Shown here: one piece after another, positions 28,779-38,042 of the stretch
Position numbering within the stretch: position 1 is the stretch's first letter
Layout: each line of letters begins with the position of its first letter
NCBI RefSeq assembly: GCF_002964705.1
Contig: NZ_PQCD01000015.1
Span: 306,234 to 370,233 of the forward strand
Direction of reading: 5' to 3'
Source: Pseudoalteromonas sp. T1lg75
GTDB lineage: Bacteria > Pseudomonadota > Gammaproteobacteria > Enterobacterales > Alteromonadaceae
DNA length: 64,000 nt
Notes under the pieces: model-generated
What the model was told of the DNA's origin: nothing
The model's database searches: none
Seen by the model: only the letters and a program-made list of their open reading frames with translations
Made by a program: the position numbers and the translations under genes

Positions 28779-29636
28779 GTGGATATCGATTTACTTAAAA
28801 CCTTTATCGAAGTAGCACGCACCCGCCATTTTGGCCGGGCCGCGGAAAACCTCTACATTACCCAGTCTGCGGTGAGCTTTCGCATCCGCCAATTGGAGCA
28901 AAGCCTAGGGGTTAACCTGTTCTTGCGCCAGCGTAATAATATTCAACTGACGCCGCCGGGAGAGCGCCTATTGCCACACGCCAAACTGATCGTCACCGGG
29001 GTGCAGCGGGCTAAGCTGGATGTGGCTTTGGCCGACAATATGCGCCGCCAGCTAGCGCTCAGCGGTACCGCCAATATTTGGGATGCGTTTTTGCAATTTG
29101 GTATTGCCCATGTGGTCTCGGCCATGCCGGGGATCTCTCTGGTGGCTGAGGTGAAAAACCAACAAGAAAGCACGCGATTGCTACTCGAGCGCACCCTGGA
29201 TTTGGCGGTGTTGTTCGACCTGCCTAAGGTGGACGAGCTCTGCGTGGAGCCCATTTGTACCTTGGATATTATTCCACTGTCGAGTTACCCGGATGCCACC
29301 GCAGAGACGTTTTTTAATAACCAATATGTGTTTGTGGATTGGGGCACGGCCTTCTCACTGTGGCATGCACGTAACTTTGCCAACTCGGCGCCCCCCTATT
29401 TTCGTACCAGTACCGGGCGTATCGCCCTGGAGCTGATCCTTCGCTGTGGTGGCAGTGCCTTTGTGCCCAGGGTGCAGGCGCAGCAGTATTTGGAGTCCGG
29501 TGAACTGTTTTTAGTTGAAGGTGTCCCCCAGACATCTCGGGATATTTTTATTGCCTTTCATAAAGATAATGAACAAAAAGATCTCATTGAAAAATTGCAG
29601 CTGCAACTGCAACTATTGGGCGAAGAAGTCACCTAA
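28779..29636 (+). CDS. hdfR: HdfR, LysR-family transcriptional regulator
   Basis: A 285-aa LysR-type regulator starting at GTG 28779, with an N-terminal winged helix (DLLKTFIEVARTRHFGRAAENLYITQSAVSFRIRQLE) and a C-terminal effector-binding domain. In E. coli HdfR represses flhDC. The divergent maoP neighbour supports the HdfR assignment over other LysR proteins; its targets here are unknown. Confidence 0.87.
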   Translation: MDIDLLKTFIEVARTRHFGRAAENLYITQSAVSFRIRQLEQSLGVNLFLRQRNNIQLTPPGERLLPHAKLIVTGVQRAKLDVALADNMRRQLALSGTANIWDAFLQFGIAHVVSAMPGISLVAEVKNQQESTRLLLERTLDLAVLFDLPKVDELCVEPICTLDIIPLSSYPDATAETFFNNQYVFVDWGTAFSLWHARNFANSAPPYFRTSTGRIALELILRCGGSAFVPRVQAQQYLESGELFLVEGVPQTSRDIFIAFHKDNEQKDLIEKLQLQLQLLGEEVT

Positions 29637-29791
29637 AAAAGAGCAATTCAAGACAAAAGCATGACGCTTTAGTTTCATCCTCGTGATGATTTATTGAACA
29701 TTAAGTTTCAGCTGTCATATTTTTGTAATTTACCGCTGGCAGACTGCACGCATTGAAACACATGTTGCGATTTTTAATTGAGGAAACAACT

Positions 29792-30721
29792 ATGCGATTT
29801 GCTCCTTCTGCTTTAGTAGTAGCGGTACTATCAGGTCTATCATTCAACGCGCTTGCCGATGTAAATATCTATGGTAAAGCCAATGTAACCATGCAGTCAT
29901 CTGACGAAGGTGAAGGTTCATTCACTGAAATCAAAAGTAATGCGTCACGCCTAGGCTTCAAAGGTACTGAGAACCTAAGCGATGGCCTGGATGTAGTTTA
30001 TAAGTTTGAATTTCAGGTAGATGTTTCTGATGCCGACTCAAAAGGCGACGATGACAACATTACTGCTCGTAACCAATATGTTGGTTTGAAAGGCAACTTC
30101 GGTCAGGTAGTCGTTGGTCGTAACGACACGGCGCTAAAGCAATCTCAGGGTAAAGTTGACCTGTTCAGCGACCTTGAAGCCGATATCAAAAACATCTTTA
30201 AAGGTGAAAATCGTCTAGGTAACTCGGTTACTTATACTTCAAACAGTTACGGTGGCGTTAAGCTAATCGCCAGCTACATCGCTGAAGATGACCTGGATGC
30301 TGAGGACGGTTACTCTGTAGCGCTTACTTACGGCGACCAAGGTCTTAAAGAAACTAAGTTGTTTGCCTCTATTGCAGCCGATAGTGACGTTAAAGGTTAT
30401 GACATTGTTCGTGCTACGGTACAAACTAAGCTAGCTGGTTTTAAACTAGGTGCCATGTACCAAACTCAAGAGCCTGCCGAAGGCGGTGAAGACGCAGATG
30501 GTTTCCTAGTAAGCGCGGCTTACGCAATCGATAAAACTGTGCTTAAAGCTCAGTACCAAACCATGGACTTCGATGGTCTAGATCGCAATGGTATCACTGC
30601 GGGTGTGGACTACAAGTTCAACAAAAACACTAAGCTATTCGGTTTCTACACCAAGTTTGAAGACGATGCGTCGGAAAACGATGAAGATTACCTAGGCCTA
30701 GGTATCGAATACAAGTTCTAA
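29792..30721 (+). CDS. General porin (Gram-negative trimeric porin family)
   Basis: ATG 29792 follows TTGAGGAAACAACT and opens a signal peptide ending in FNALA-D. The 309-aa product begins VNIYGKANV and contains the porin hallmarks ITARNQYVGLKGNFGQVVVGRNDTALK and a C-terminal GIEYKF strand ending in Phe. Codon use is biased and even, typical of a highly expressed gene. It forms an outer-membrane diffusion channel. The AT-rich 150 bases upstream are its likely promoter. Confidence 0.93.
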   Translation: MRFAPSALVVAVLSGLSFNALADVNIYGKANVTMQSSDEGEGSFTEIKSNASRLGFKGTENLSDGLDVVYKFEFQVDVSDADSKGDDDNITARNQYVGLKGNFGQVVVGRNDTALKQSQGKVDLFSDLEADIKNIFKGENRLGNSVTYTSNSYGGVKLIASYIAEDDLDAEDGYSVALTYGDQGLKETKLFASIAADSDVKGYDIVRATVQTKLAGFKLGAMYQTQEPAEGGEDADGFLVSAAYAIDKTVLKAQYQTMDFDGLDRNGITAGVDYKFNKNTKLFGFYTKFEDDASENDEDYLGLGIEYKF

Positions 30722-30738
30722 GCCGAACTTAAAATTGA

Positions 30739-30773
30739 TAAGCCCCGACAACCTTGGTTGCCGGGGCTTTTTT
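30739..30773. terminator. Bidirectional terminator between porin and recG
   Basis: AAGCCCCG-CAACC / GGTTG-CGGGGCTT stem with T-run, between convergent genes. The recG stop codon (30772-30774) lies at its right edge. Confidence 0.9.
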
Positions 30774-32847
30774 ATGCCTGGGCGTAGCTGGAACGGCCGG
30801 CTAGCCAACGTTGGCTTAATGCCATGGCGGCTTGCGGGTGTTCGTGCAGTAGTCGCTTGGCCAAGGGGCGCAATTGCCCAATGAGGGCTTTATCGCGCTC
30901 TAAATCGGCAATTTTAAAGTCGGTCATGCCGGTTTGCTTGGTGCCCAACACCTCGCCGGGACCGCGGATTTCCAGATCGCGCTCGGCAATCACAAAACCG
31001 TCATTGCTGTCACGCAGCACCCCTAGGCGCTGTTGTGCCGTGTGTGACAGGGGCGCATGATACAGCAGCAAGCAGTGAGATGCGGCGGCACCTCGGCCGA
31101 CCCGACCTCGTAGCTGATGTAACTGGGCCAAGCCTAAGCGTTCCGGGTTTTCAATAATGATCAGGCTGGCGTTGGGCACATCGACACCCACCTCTATTAC
31201 CGTGGTCGCAACCAATACATCCAGCTCGCCATTTTTAAAACGCGCCATAATATTCTGCTTTTCATCCGCCTTTAAACGGCCATGTACCAGGCCGATGCGC
31301 AATTGCGGCAGGCGCTCGCTCAGCTCTTCGGCACTGAGTTGCGCCGCTTGGCATTGCAAAGCGTCGGACTCTTCAATCAGGGTACAGACCCAATACACCT
31401 GGCGGCCATGCTCTTGCACCGCGTGGCGCACGCGCTCGATAACATCGTCACGGCGGCTGTCGGGCACAGCTACCGTGGTCACAGGTGTGCGACCCGGCGG
31501 TAATTCGTCGATAATGGAGGTTTCCAGATCGGCATAGGCGGTCATCGCCAGGGTACGCGGGATGGGGGTGGCGGTCATGACCAGCTGGTGCGGGTAACAG
31601 TCGCCAAATTTGCCTTTTTCTCGCAGCGCCAGGCGCTGATGCACACCAAACCTGTGCTGCTCATCGATAATAATCAGCGCGAGATTGTTAAATTGCACTT
31701 GCTCCTGAAACAGGGCATGGGTGCCGATAATCATTTGCGCTTGACCACTTGCGATATCTGCGAGAATTTGCTCCCGCGCCTTACCCTTGGTTTTGCCGCC
31801 GAGCAGGGTAACCGTCAGGCCAAGCTCGTTAAACCAGCGACCAAAGTTGAGGGCATGCTGCTCGGCCAGGATCTCGGTCGGGGCCATCAGTGCCACCTGA
31901 TATCCGGCGGCGATGGCGCATAAGGCGGAGAGTGCCGCTACCAGGGTTTTACCCGAGCCTACATCGCCTTGGACCAGGCGCATCATGGGGTAGGGCTGCT
32001 GCAAATCGGTTTTTATCTCGGCGACCACCCGTTGTTGGGCACCCGTAGGAGTAAAACCCAGGGAGGCCAAAAAGGCTTGCTCCAGCGCATGGCAGGGCGC
32101 CAGGGTGACGGCCTTGTGCGCTTGTGCTTTTTGCCTTAACGCCAGCAAGCTCAGGTTATGGGCGAGCAGCTCTTCAAAGGCGAGGCGCTGCTGCGCCGGA
32201 TGCGAACCGAGATCCAGTGCCTGAATATCCGCGTCTATGGGAGGCTCATGGAGATAACGCACCGCGTCATTCAGGGCCCAGCCAGCGGGGCGGTAATTTT
32301 CCGGCAGTAATTCTTCTATGGGCGCGCGGGCCAAGACCTGCAACGCCTGCTCGACCAGGTTGCGTAAGGATAACTGTTTAAGCCCCTCTGTGGTTGGATA
32401 AACGGCGCTGAGGTGGCTTTGTGTGGGTAAAGAGTGGGCACTGTCGCTAATGCTGTATTCCGGGTGAGCCATTTCCAGCCCCGCCTTGCCACGACGCACC
32501 TCGCCAAAGCAGCGCATGATCTTACCGCTTTGCATGGCATTCTTTTGTGCCGCCGAAAAATTGAAAAAGCGCAGGGTGATGCGACCGGTGCCATCGTTTA
32601 GCTGACAGATTAACATGCGTCGTCGGCCGAAGGTGATACTGGCGTTTTCTATCGTGGCCACAATACAAACATGAGTGTGAGGCAAGAGCTCATTGATAGG
32701 AACCACACGGGTTCTGTCTTCATAGCGCAGTGGCAGGTGCAGCAGCAAATCCTGCACGGTTTTGATGCCGAGCTTATTGAGGCGCTCGGCCATTTTCGGG
32801 CCCACGCCCTTAAGCTCGGTGATCGGGTAGGTATTGAGGCTCGACAA
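30772..32847 (-). CDS. recG: RecG ATP-dependent DNA helicase
   Basis: A 691-aa RecG with the N-terminal wedge/OB domain (ELKGVGPKMAERLNKLGIKTVQDLLLHLP), Walker A (GDVGSGKT), DEQH box (IIDEQHRFGV) and motif VI (QLRGRVGRG). It remodels stalled replication forks and Holliday junctions. The start appears to be TTG at 32847, with AGGACG 8 bases upstream and no in-frame ATG before it. It follows trmH by about 65 bases, as in many gammaproteobacteria. Confidence 0.96.
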   Translation of the reverse strand: MSSLNTYPITELKGVGPKMAERLNKLGIKTVQDLLLHLPLRYEDRTRVVPINELLPHTHVCIVATIENASITFGRRRMLICQLNDGTGRITLRFFNFSAAQKNAMQSGKIMRCFGEVRRGKAGLEMAHPEYSISDSAHSLPTQSHLSAVYPTTEGLKQLSLRNLVEQALQVLARAPIEELLPENYRPAGWALNDAVRYLHEPPIDADIQALDLGSHPAQQRLAFEELLAHNLSLLALRQKAQAHKAVTLAPCHALEQAFLASLGFTPTGAQQRVVAEIKTDLQQPYPMMRLVQGDVGSGKTLVAALSALCAIAAGYQVALMAPTEILAEQHALNFGRWFNELGLTVTLLGGKTKGKAREQILADIASGQAQMIIGTHALFQEQVQFNNLALIIIDEQHRFGVHQRLALREKGKFGDCYPHQLVMTATPIPRTLAMTAYADLETSIIDELPPGRTPVTTVAVPDSRRDDVIERVRHAVQEHGRQVYWVCTLIEESDALQCQAAQLSAEELSERLPQLRIGLVHGRLKADEKQNIMARFKNGELDVLVATTVIEVGVDVPNASLIIIENPERLGLAQLHQLRGRVGRGAAASHCLLLYHAPLSHTAQQRLGVLRDSNDGFVIAERDLEIRGPGEVLGTKQTGMTDFKIADLERDKALIGQLRPLAKRLLHEHPQAAMALSQRWLAGRSSYAQA

Positions 32848-32911
32848 TGGGCACGTCCTTGAATCGGTAATGACCTAAGTGTACTGATCCAAGGGGCTGC
32901 CTTTCAAGTAG

Positions 32912-33607
32912 TTACCCTTTTCGCTTGTAACGTAAAGTATTCCAGAAGGTGTCATCAGCGATGATTTCGCCCTCGTCGTCCAGCATGGGGTAGGCGAGAC
33001 CCTTTTCCTTACATTGCTGGGCTATGATGGGGTGGCAGCCTTCAAACAACAAGCGGTGTTTAATGCTGGGGTCGAGCATATCGCGCTCGTAGCAATTTTT
33101 GGCTTCGCGTTGACGCTGCGCTTCATACAGGATCAGCGCCGCGGCCACTGATACATTCAGGGATTGCACCATGCCGCGCATGGGGATCACTATGTGCTTA
33201 TCGGCATGGGCCAGGGCTTTATCCGAGATGCCATCGCGCTCCTGACCGACAATAAAAGCGGTGGGCAAGGTGTAATCGATATCGCGGTAGTCGACGGCGT
33301 CATCACTTAAGTTGGTCGCCAGCAACTGTACTCCAGGGATTTGCGCGCGAATGTTCGCCACCGCGGTGTCGATATCATCGTGCATATGCGTTTCCACCCA
33401 GTTTTTACTTCCGCCGGAGGTATTGTTGGTAAGACGACGCTCCTCTCTTGGCCAGACCGCGTGAACATGATGACAACCCACGGCATCTGCGGTGCGCACA
33501 ATGGCAGAAAGATTATGGTGCTTATGCACCTCGTCTAAACACACGGTGAGATCGGTTTGTCGTCTGTCTAATACCTGTTTTACTCGGTGGTAACGCTTGT
33601 TGGTCAT
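32912..33607 (-). CDS. trmH: TrmH, tRNA (Gm18) 2'-O-methyltransferase
   Basis: The 231-aa protein from ATG 33607 begins TNKRYHRVKQVLDRRQTDLTV, matching the TrmH N-terminus, and contains the SPOUT motifs NLSAIVRTADAVG, IVGQERDGIS and IPMRGMVQSLNVSVAAALILYE. It methylates the ribose of G18 in tRNAs. It lies directly upstream of recG on the same strand, the usual arrangement. Confidence 0.95.
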   Translation of the reverse strand: MTNKRYHRVKQVLDRRQTDLTVCLDEVHKHHNLSAIVRTADAVGCHHVHAVWPREERRLTNNTSGGSKNWVETHMHDDIDTAVANIRAQIPGVQLLATNLSDDAVDYRDIDYTLPTAFIVGQERDGISDKALAHADKHIVIPMRGMVQSLNVSVAAALILYEAQRQREAKNCYERDMLDPSIKHRLLFEGCHPIIAQQCKEKGLAYPMLDDEGEIIADDTFWNTLRYKRKG

Positions 33608-33686
33608 GGCCCAATTCGACTGCAATAAAAAAGTGACGGGATTATACGCTAATCTGGCAAGTGCAATCCAGCAGCATCAATGGGCC

Positions 33687-34145
33687 CTAGGGGGCGACGC
33701 TGCGATTAATGGGGTTTTGTAAGGAGATCAGGGTTTCCGTGGACTGAATCGCCTCAATGGCCTGGATCTTATTGATCAGCACGTCTTGCAGGTGCTCGAT
33801 AGAGCGGGCCATCACCTTTATAAAAATGCTGTAGTTGCCCGTAGTGTAATAGGCCTCGACCACTTCTTCGAGCTCGCGCAGGCGTTCCAGCGTTTGCGGG
33901 TAATCGCGGGCGTTATTGAGATTAATGCCGATAAAACAGCAGACATCGTAGCCCAAACGTTTGGCGTCGACGCTGACTTGAGTACCGGTGATCACCCCGG
34001 CCTGACGCATTTTTTCGATGCGCACATGAATGGTGCCGGCGCTCACCCCACACTGTTTTGCCAATTCCGCATAGGGAGTACGGGCGTTGGTCATTAGGGC
34101 GCCAAGTATGGATCTATCGAGATTATCGAATCGATAATTTGTCAT
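33687..34145 (-). CDS. asnC: AsnC, Lrp/AsnC-family regulator of asnA
   Basis: A 152-aa Lrp/AsnC protein with an N-terminal HTH (DNLDRSILGALMTNARTPYAELAKQCGVSAGTIHVRIEKM) and a C-terminal RAM effector domain containing VVEAYYTTGNYSIFIKVM. In E. coli, AsnC activates asnA when asparagine is low and represses its own gene. The divergent asnA gene and shared 158-bp region support the same control here. Confidence 0.95.
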   Translation of the reverse strand: MTNYRFDNLDRSILGALMTNARTPYAELAKQCGVSAGTIHVRIEKMRQAGVITGTQVSVDAKRLGYDVCCFIGINLNNARDYPQTLERLRELEEVVEAYYTTGNYSIFIKVMARSIEHLQDVLINKIQAIEAIQSTETLISLQNPINRSVAP

Positions 34146-34303
34146 GGTAAAAAACGCCTTTATTTGAATGAAATCTAATATTTTTAAGTTAAATTGATTT
34201 TTATTTTTAAGTAAAGCTATTTCTTTTAGATGGTATTGAATGTTTGTTTGGTTGGAGTATTGTTTTTACTAACGAAGCAACTGTAGCAATGGGAACGAGG
34301 ACC

Positions 34304-35296
34304 ATGAGCCAAGAATTTATTCAACATCAACAAAGAATTAGTGCGGTTAAACAGATTTTTTCACAACAACTGGCCACCGCCTTAAACCTGGTCGAGGTGC
34401 AGGCGCCTATTTTGGCTGAGGTCGGTGATGGCCTGCAGGATGAACTGAGCGGCCATGAAAAAGCGGTCGCGGTGCAAGTGAAAAGCCTGCCGCAACAAAG
34501 CTACGAAGTGGTGCACTCCCTGGCCAAGTGGAAGCGCAAGACTTTAGGGGACTACGGCTTTAGCGTCGGTACCGGTATTTACACTCATATGAAGGCGCTG
34601 CGCCCCGATGAAGATCGTCTCAGCCCCATCCATTCCGTATATGTGGATCAATGGGATTGGGAAAAGGTCATTTGTGAGCGCACCGAGCGAAGTCTGGCCT
34701 CACTAAAAGAGACAGTGAGAAGCATCTATGGCGCCATTAAGGCCACCGAGGAATTTGTCGGTCGCGAATTTGGCATCGCGCCGCAACTACCACAGCAGAT
34801 CCACTTTGTGCATGCCGAAAAGCTGCGCCAGGAATACCCGGACCTCAGTGCTAAAGAGCGCGAACGCGCTATTTGCCAGCGTTTGGGGGCGGTATTTTTG
34901 ATTGGTATCGGTGGTCAACTGGCCGATGGTCAACGCCATGATGTGCGGGCGCCGGATTATGATGATTGGTCGACTACCGCTGATGAAGGATTGCCGGGGT
35001 TAAACGGTGACATCCTGGTATGGAACAAGGTGCTTGAAGACGCCTTTGAGATTTCTTCCATGGGTATTCGTGTGTGTCCCGAGTCTTTATTAACTCAGCT
35101 TGAGCTCAGCGGACAAAGCCACAAAAGCACCATGCCTTGGCATCAGGCGTTATTGGCGAAGAAGCTGCCGCAAACCATAGGCGGCGGTATAGGCCAATCG
35201 CGACTAGCCATGTTGCTCTTACAAAAAAGCCATATAGGTCAGGTACAAGTAGGTGTGTGGCCACAGGAGGTGAAGCAACGCGAGGCACTGCTGTAA
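34304..35296 (+). CDS. asnA: AsnA, ammonia-dependent asparagine synthetase
   Basis: A 330-aa class II synthetase-like enzyme from ATG 34304 (GAGGACC upstream). It contains [40 protein letters not shown] and a C-terminal [14 protein letters not shown]. It makes asparagine from aspartate, ammonia and ATP. The reading frame is open to 34244, but the AsnA length and N-terminus fit 34304. Divergent from asnC. Confidence 0.96.
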   Translation: MSQEFIQHQQRISAVKQIFSQQLATALNLVEVQAPILAEVGDGLQDELSGHEKAVAVQVKSLPQQSYEVVHSLAKWKRKTLGDYGFSVGTGIYTHMKALRPDEDRLSPIHSVYVDQWDWEKVICERTERSLASLKETVRSIYGAIKATEEFVGREFGIAPQLPQQIHFVHAEKLRQEYPDLSAKERERAICQRLGAVFLIGIGGQLADGQRHDVRAPDYDDWSTTADEGLPGLNGDILVWNKVLEDAFEISSMGIRVCPESLLTQLELSGQSHKSTMPWHQALLAKKLPQTIGGGIGQSRLAMLLLQKSHIGQVQVGVWPQEVKQREALL

Positions 35297-35309
35297 TTTC
35301 TCCCTAACA

Positions 35310-35345
35310 GGTCACGCCAGCAACGACCTACGTGCTGGCGTGACC
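35310..35345. other. Perfect 13-bp inverted repeat after asnA
   Basis: GGTCACGCCAGCA (35310-35322) and its exact complement (35333-35345) flank a 10-base loop, between the convergent 3' ends of asnA and the lipoprotein gene. No T-run follows on either strand, so it is not a textbook terminator; it may mark mRNA 3' ends or aid Rho-dependent termination. Confidence 0.6.
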
Positions 35346-35349
35346 ATCA

Positions 35350-35787
35350 TTATGGAGCCGAGTTTTCAAAAAACTCTTTGGCACGGTGCATCTCAGATTG
35401 CTTTGGTTTGTAAAGAATCCAAGGTCCTTCAGCATCTTTTTTGTAGCGCAGAACCGAGTTTTCAATGTCAAACTGGTAATAAGGGAATACTTCCCTGAGG
35501 TTAAAGAACATAGCTGGCGCAAAGAAAATGATATCAGCGGCTAAGTAACCACCATTAAATTTTAGGGGTAGGATACCGTAAAATGGTTCTTTTCCTTTTT
35601 GTTCCGCCTTAAATTCATATTGGCCGAAACTGGTGGTGCTAAAAGTGTGTTGTTCATCGGCATCAACTACAAAGCTTGAATTCGTATCTATGCTAAGGGT
35701 CACGTCATTTTGTAGGGCTTCAAATTGCGTACTGGCCGAGCAGCCAGCCAGGGCAGATAGTACCGCCATTAATGCAAGTTTCTTCAT
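35350..35787 (-). CDS. Small lipoprotein of unknown function
   Basis: A 145-aa protein with a lipoprotein signal peptide and lipobox LAGC (Cys about 16). The mature part is polar with one hydrophobic stretch (YLAADIIFFAPAMFFNL) and a Phe/Tyr-rich segment. I do not recognise a family. It is convergent with asnA across a hairpin, and lies downstream of the FapA-like gene on the same strand after about 70 bases. Confidence 0.75.
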   Translation of the reverse strand: MKKLALMAVLSALAGCSASTQFEALQNDVTLSIDTNSSFVVDADEQHTFSTTSFGQYEFKAEQKGKEPFYGILPLKFNGGYLAADIIFFAPAMFFNLREVFPYYQFDIENSVLRYKKDAEGPWILYKPKQSEMHRAKEFFENSAP

Positions 35788-35855
35788 TTTTATAATTCCG
35801 TTTTGAAGTAAGTTTCTAAGTTATTGAACGCTCTTCTGTATAAATGGAGGCAGGA

Positions 35856-37529
35856 TTAACTGGTTTTAAACTCAATCTCTATTTTACTCTTTGCTATCTT
35901 TAGCACACAGGGTGGATATTGCCGCGCCGTTTTCAATGCCTTATCAAAAATCTGAATGGCAACCCCTGGGTTTAGCTTATGATGGGCGATAAGCTGGGCG
36001 TTATTTACCAGCGTGTTAAGCGCGTTATCCAGGGCGCTAAGTCTGGTTTCTAGTTCATCGGCCTGTTGCACCAGAGCCAGTTGCGTGGCACCGATTTTTT
36101 CGATTAACTGTTTTTTCTTGTCTTTATCTTTGAGGGCTTCGGCTTTTTCTAGCGCCTCCTGCAAGGTACGCAGCTTGGTGTCGTTTTCGTTTAAGTGTTG
36201 CACGTGGGTGTCATGCTCGGCGGTAATATCGGTGCCGCGGGCAAGCAGGTTAATGCGCATCTTGGCTCCCGACTCATTGCCGATTTCCCCAGCCTCCAAG
36301 CGACAGGCATCCAGGACTTCGCCGCCGAACAGTTTGCCATTGGGGTTATCGAGAGCGCCGACGATAATGCTGGCCATTGCCTTTAGTTGACAATGACTGG
36401 CCTGACGTTCGATATGTATATCATTGCCTTCGATATAGGCGTACTGGGCATGACTAAGATAAACGCCATTAGCGGCGCTGATTTGGCAGGTCAGCTGTTG
36501 CTCATCCTGCTGATGGTTGGGGTGACCAAACGCCCCTTGTTTAATGCAGATATCGCCACTGGCGCTGAGTATGGCCGACTCCACCGTGCCGAGCACGGTA
36601 ATATCGCCCTTGGCGGTAACGCGCATGCCGGGCGCGACCCCCTGAGTGATCAATACCGAGCCGTTAAAATCGATATGGCCACTTTTCACATTGACTTCGC
36701 CTATGGTGAAGATGTCATCGACGCGCATGCCCTGAGCCGTTTCTACCGGCACGCCGCTGATGGTGGCGACTAGTTCTAAGGGGTTAGTGGGATTGAGTTT
36801 AGCACCTTCACCCGGAATTAACTTTGATTGTTTCCCCGGTTTTGGGGAGAGGGTGTCGCCGGTGACCGTGTAGCCTTCTTTGCCCACAGTGGCGGGCTGC
36901 TGCGTCATCAGTAAGGCGCCCGGCTCAACGCTGGCGAGCTTACCGAAGTCACGCATATCGACGGTGCCATCGTCTCTGTGTTGCGGCCTGTTAATGCGAT
37001 CTTTAAGGGTAGCGGTTTCTTTTACTAGCGTACTGTCTTTGCCATCTTGAGGTAAGCGCCCTTTGGCCAGGGTGCCTTTGACGCTCACCCCAGGGCCCAG
37101 GCGTAATTGTTGCTGCAGCAACTTTTCCAACAACACTTGTTGATAGCCCCGGCGCACTCCGGCAAGGACGATGGCACGCTTGCCTTCATCCAGAGTCAGC
37201 ATCTTGCCGCCCTGTGCCGTGGTAAGCCGACCTATGGCTGTCATTTTGTCATCACTAATGTTCACTTCGAGTTGGGCATCGACCTGTGTTGCCACTATTA
37301 GTTGGGCGGCGTCGTGCTCGCCAGCATAAAACTTATCTATCTCGTCACTGGCGATATCACAATCGCCAAAGGGTGATTTTGCCAGGGCTTCAAGCAGCAA
37401 GGCTTTGGACGGCGGCGGGGCGCAGTCGGCGTTGAGAGTTACTATAACTTGGCCGTTGTCGGCTAATTCAAACACAAATAATTCCTTGCTCGCACAGGAC
37501 TTAGAGAGGCTTGATTCTACTGTATGCAA
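35856..37529 (-). CDS. FapA-family (DUF342) polymer-forming protein
   Basis: A 557-aa protein with the DUF342 features: an N-terminal region followed by a right-handed beta-helix core rich in GDITVLGTVESAILSASGDICIKQGAFG type strands, then a C-terminal coiled coil (KAEALKDKDKKKQLIEKIG). The start appears to be TTG 37529, as no ATG follows for a long distance. FapA proteins act in flagellar placement or polar assembly in Vibrio and relatives. No flagellar gene is in this window, so the role here is open. Confidence 0.8.
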   Translation of the reverse strand: MHTVESSLSKSCASKELFVFELADNGQVIVTLNADCAPPPSKALLLEALAKSPFGDCDIASDEIDKFYAGEHDAAQLIVATQVDAQLEVNISDDKMTAIGRLTTAQGGKMLTLDEGKRAIVLAGVRRGYQQVLLEKLLQQQLRLGPGVSVKGTLAKGRLPQDGKDSTLVKETATLKDRINRPQHRDDGTVDMRDFGKLASVEPGALLMTQQPATVGKEGYTVTGDTLSPKPGKQSKLIPGEGAKLNPTNPLELVATISGVPVETAQGMRVDDIFTIGEVNVKSGHIDFNGSVLITQGVAPGMRVTAKGDITVLGTVESAILSASGDICIKQGAFGHPNHQQDEQQLTCQISAANGVYLSHAQYAYIEGNDIHIERQASHCQLKAMASIIVGALDNPNGKLFGGEVLDACRLEAGEIGNESGAKMRINLLARGTDITAEHDTHVQHLNENDTKLRTLQEALEKAEALKDKDKKKQLIEKIGATQLALVQQADELETRLSALDNALNTLVNNAQLIAHHKLNPGVAIQIFDKALKTARQYPPCVLKIAKSKIEIEFKTS

Positions 37530-37593
37530 TTTACAAGGAGATTGGAAGATGCAGGAGGGGAGAGGCCAGGAGATAACTCATGTTACATGCTAA

Positions 37594-37626
37594 GGGCTAA
37601 CTCCAAGGGAGTCCTCGGGTTAGCCC
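37594..37626. terminator. Hairpin between ridA and FapA-like gene
   Basis: GGGCTAAC / GTTAGCCC stem with an inner CTCC-AAG-GGAG stem, just after the ridA stop on the minus strand. There is no strong T-run, so it is a weak or Rho-assisted terminator at best. Confidence 0.5.
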
Positions 37627-37640
37627 AGGCTCGAAGGAGC

Positions 37641-38033
37641 TTAGTTGGTCGACGGTAATTCCATGATGCCGTCAATCTCAACCTGAGAGCCCTTAGGTAG
37701 CTCTTTTACGCCAATTGCAGCGCGAGCCGGGTAAGGGGTTTTGAAATATTGGCTCATGATCTCGTTCACGACGGCAAAGTTGCTTAGGTCGGTCAAAAAG
37801 ATATTTACTTTAACCATGTCCTGTAGTTCGCCGCCAGCGGCTTCACATACGGCAATCAGGTTTTTAAATACCTGGTGAGTTTGCTCGGCAAAGTCGTCCG
37901 ACACCATTTCCATAGTGCTTGGCACTAGAGGGATTTGGCCCGATAGGTAAACAGCGGTGCCAACTTTAACGGCTTGGTTGTAAGTACCGATAGCCGAAGG
38001 GGCATTTTCGGTAGAAATGATAATTTTGTTCAT
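37641..38033 (-). CDS. ridA: RidA, reactive enamine/imine deaminase
   Basis: A 130-aa YjgF/RidA protein with the motifs [20 protein letters not shown], a C-terminal [23 protein letters not shown] including the conserved Arg that binds the substrate carboxylate. It hydrolyses 2-aminoacrylate and related enamines. AAAGGA precedes the ATG. It begins 9 bases after the spoT stop and is likely co-transcribed with it, as in Shewanella-type genomes. Confidence 0.95.
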   Translation of the reverse strand: MNKIIISTENAPSAIGTYNQAVKVGTAVYLSGQIPLVPSTMEMVSDDFAEQTHQVFKNLIAVCEAAGGELQDMVKVNIFLTDLSNFAVVNEIMSQYFKTPYPARAAIGVKELPKGSQVEIDGIMELPSTN

Positions 38034-38042
38034 GATTTTCCT

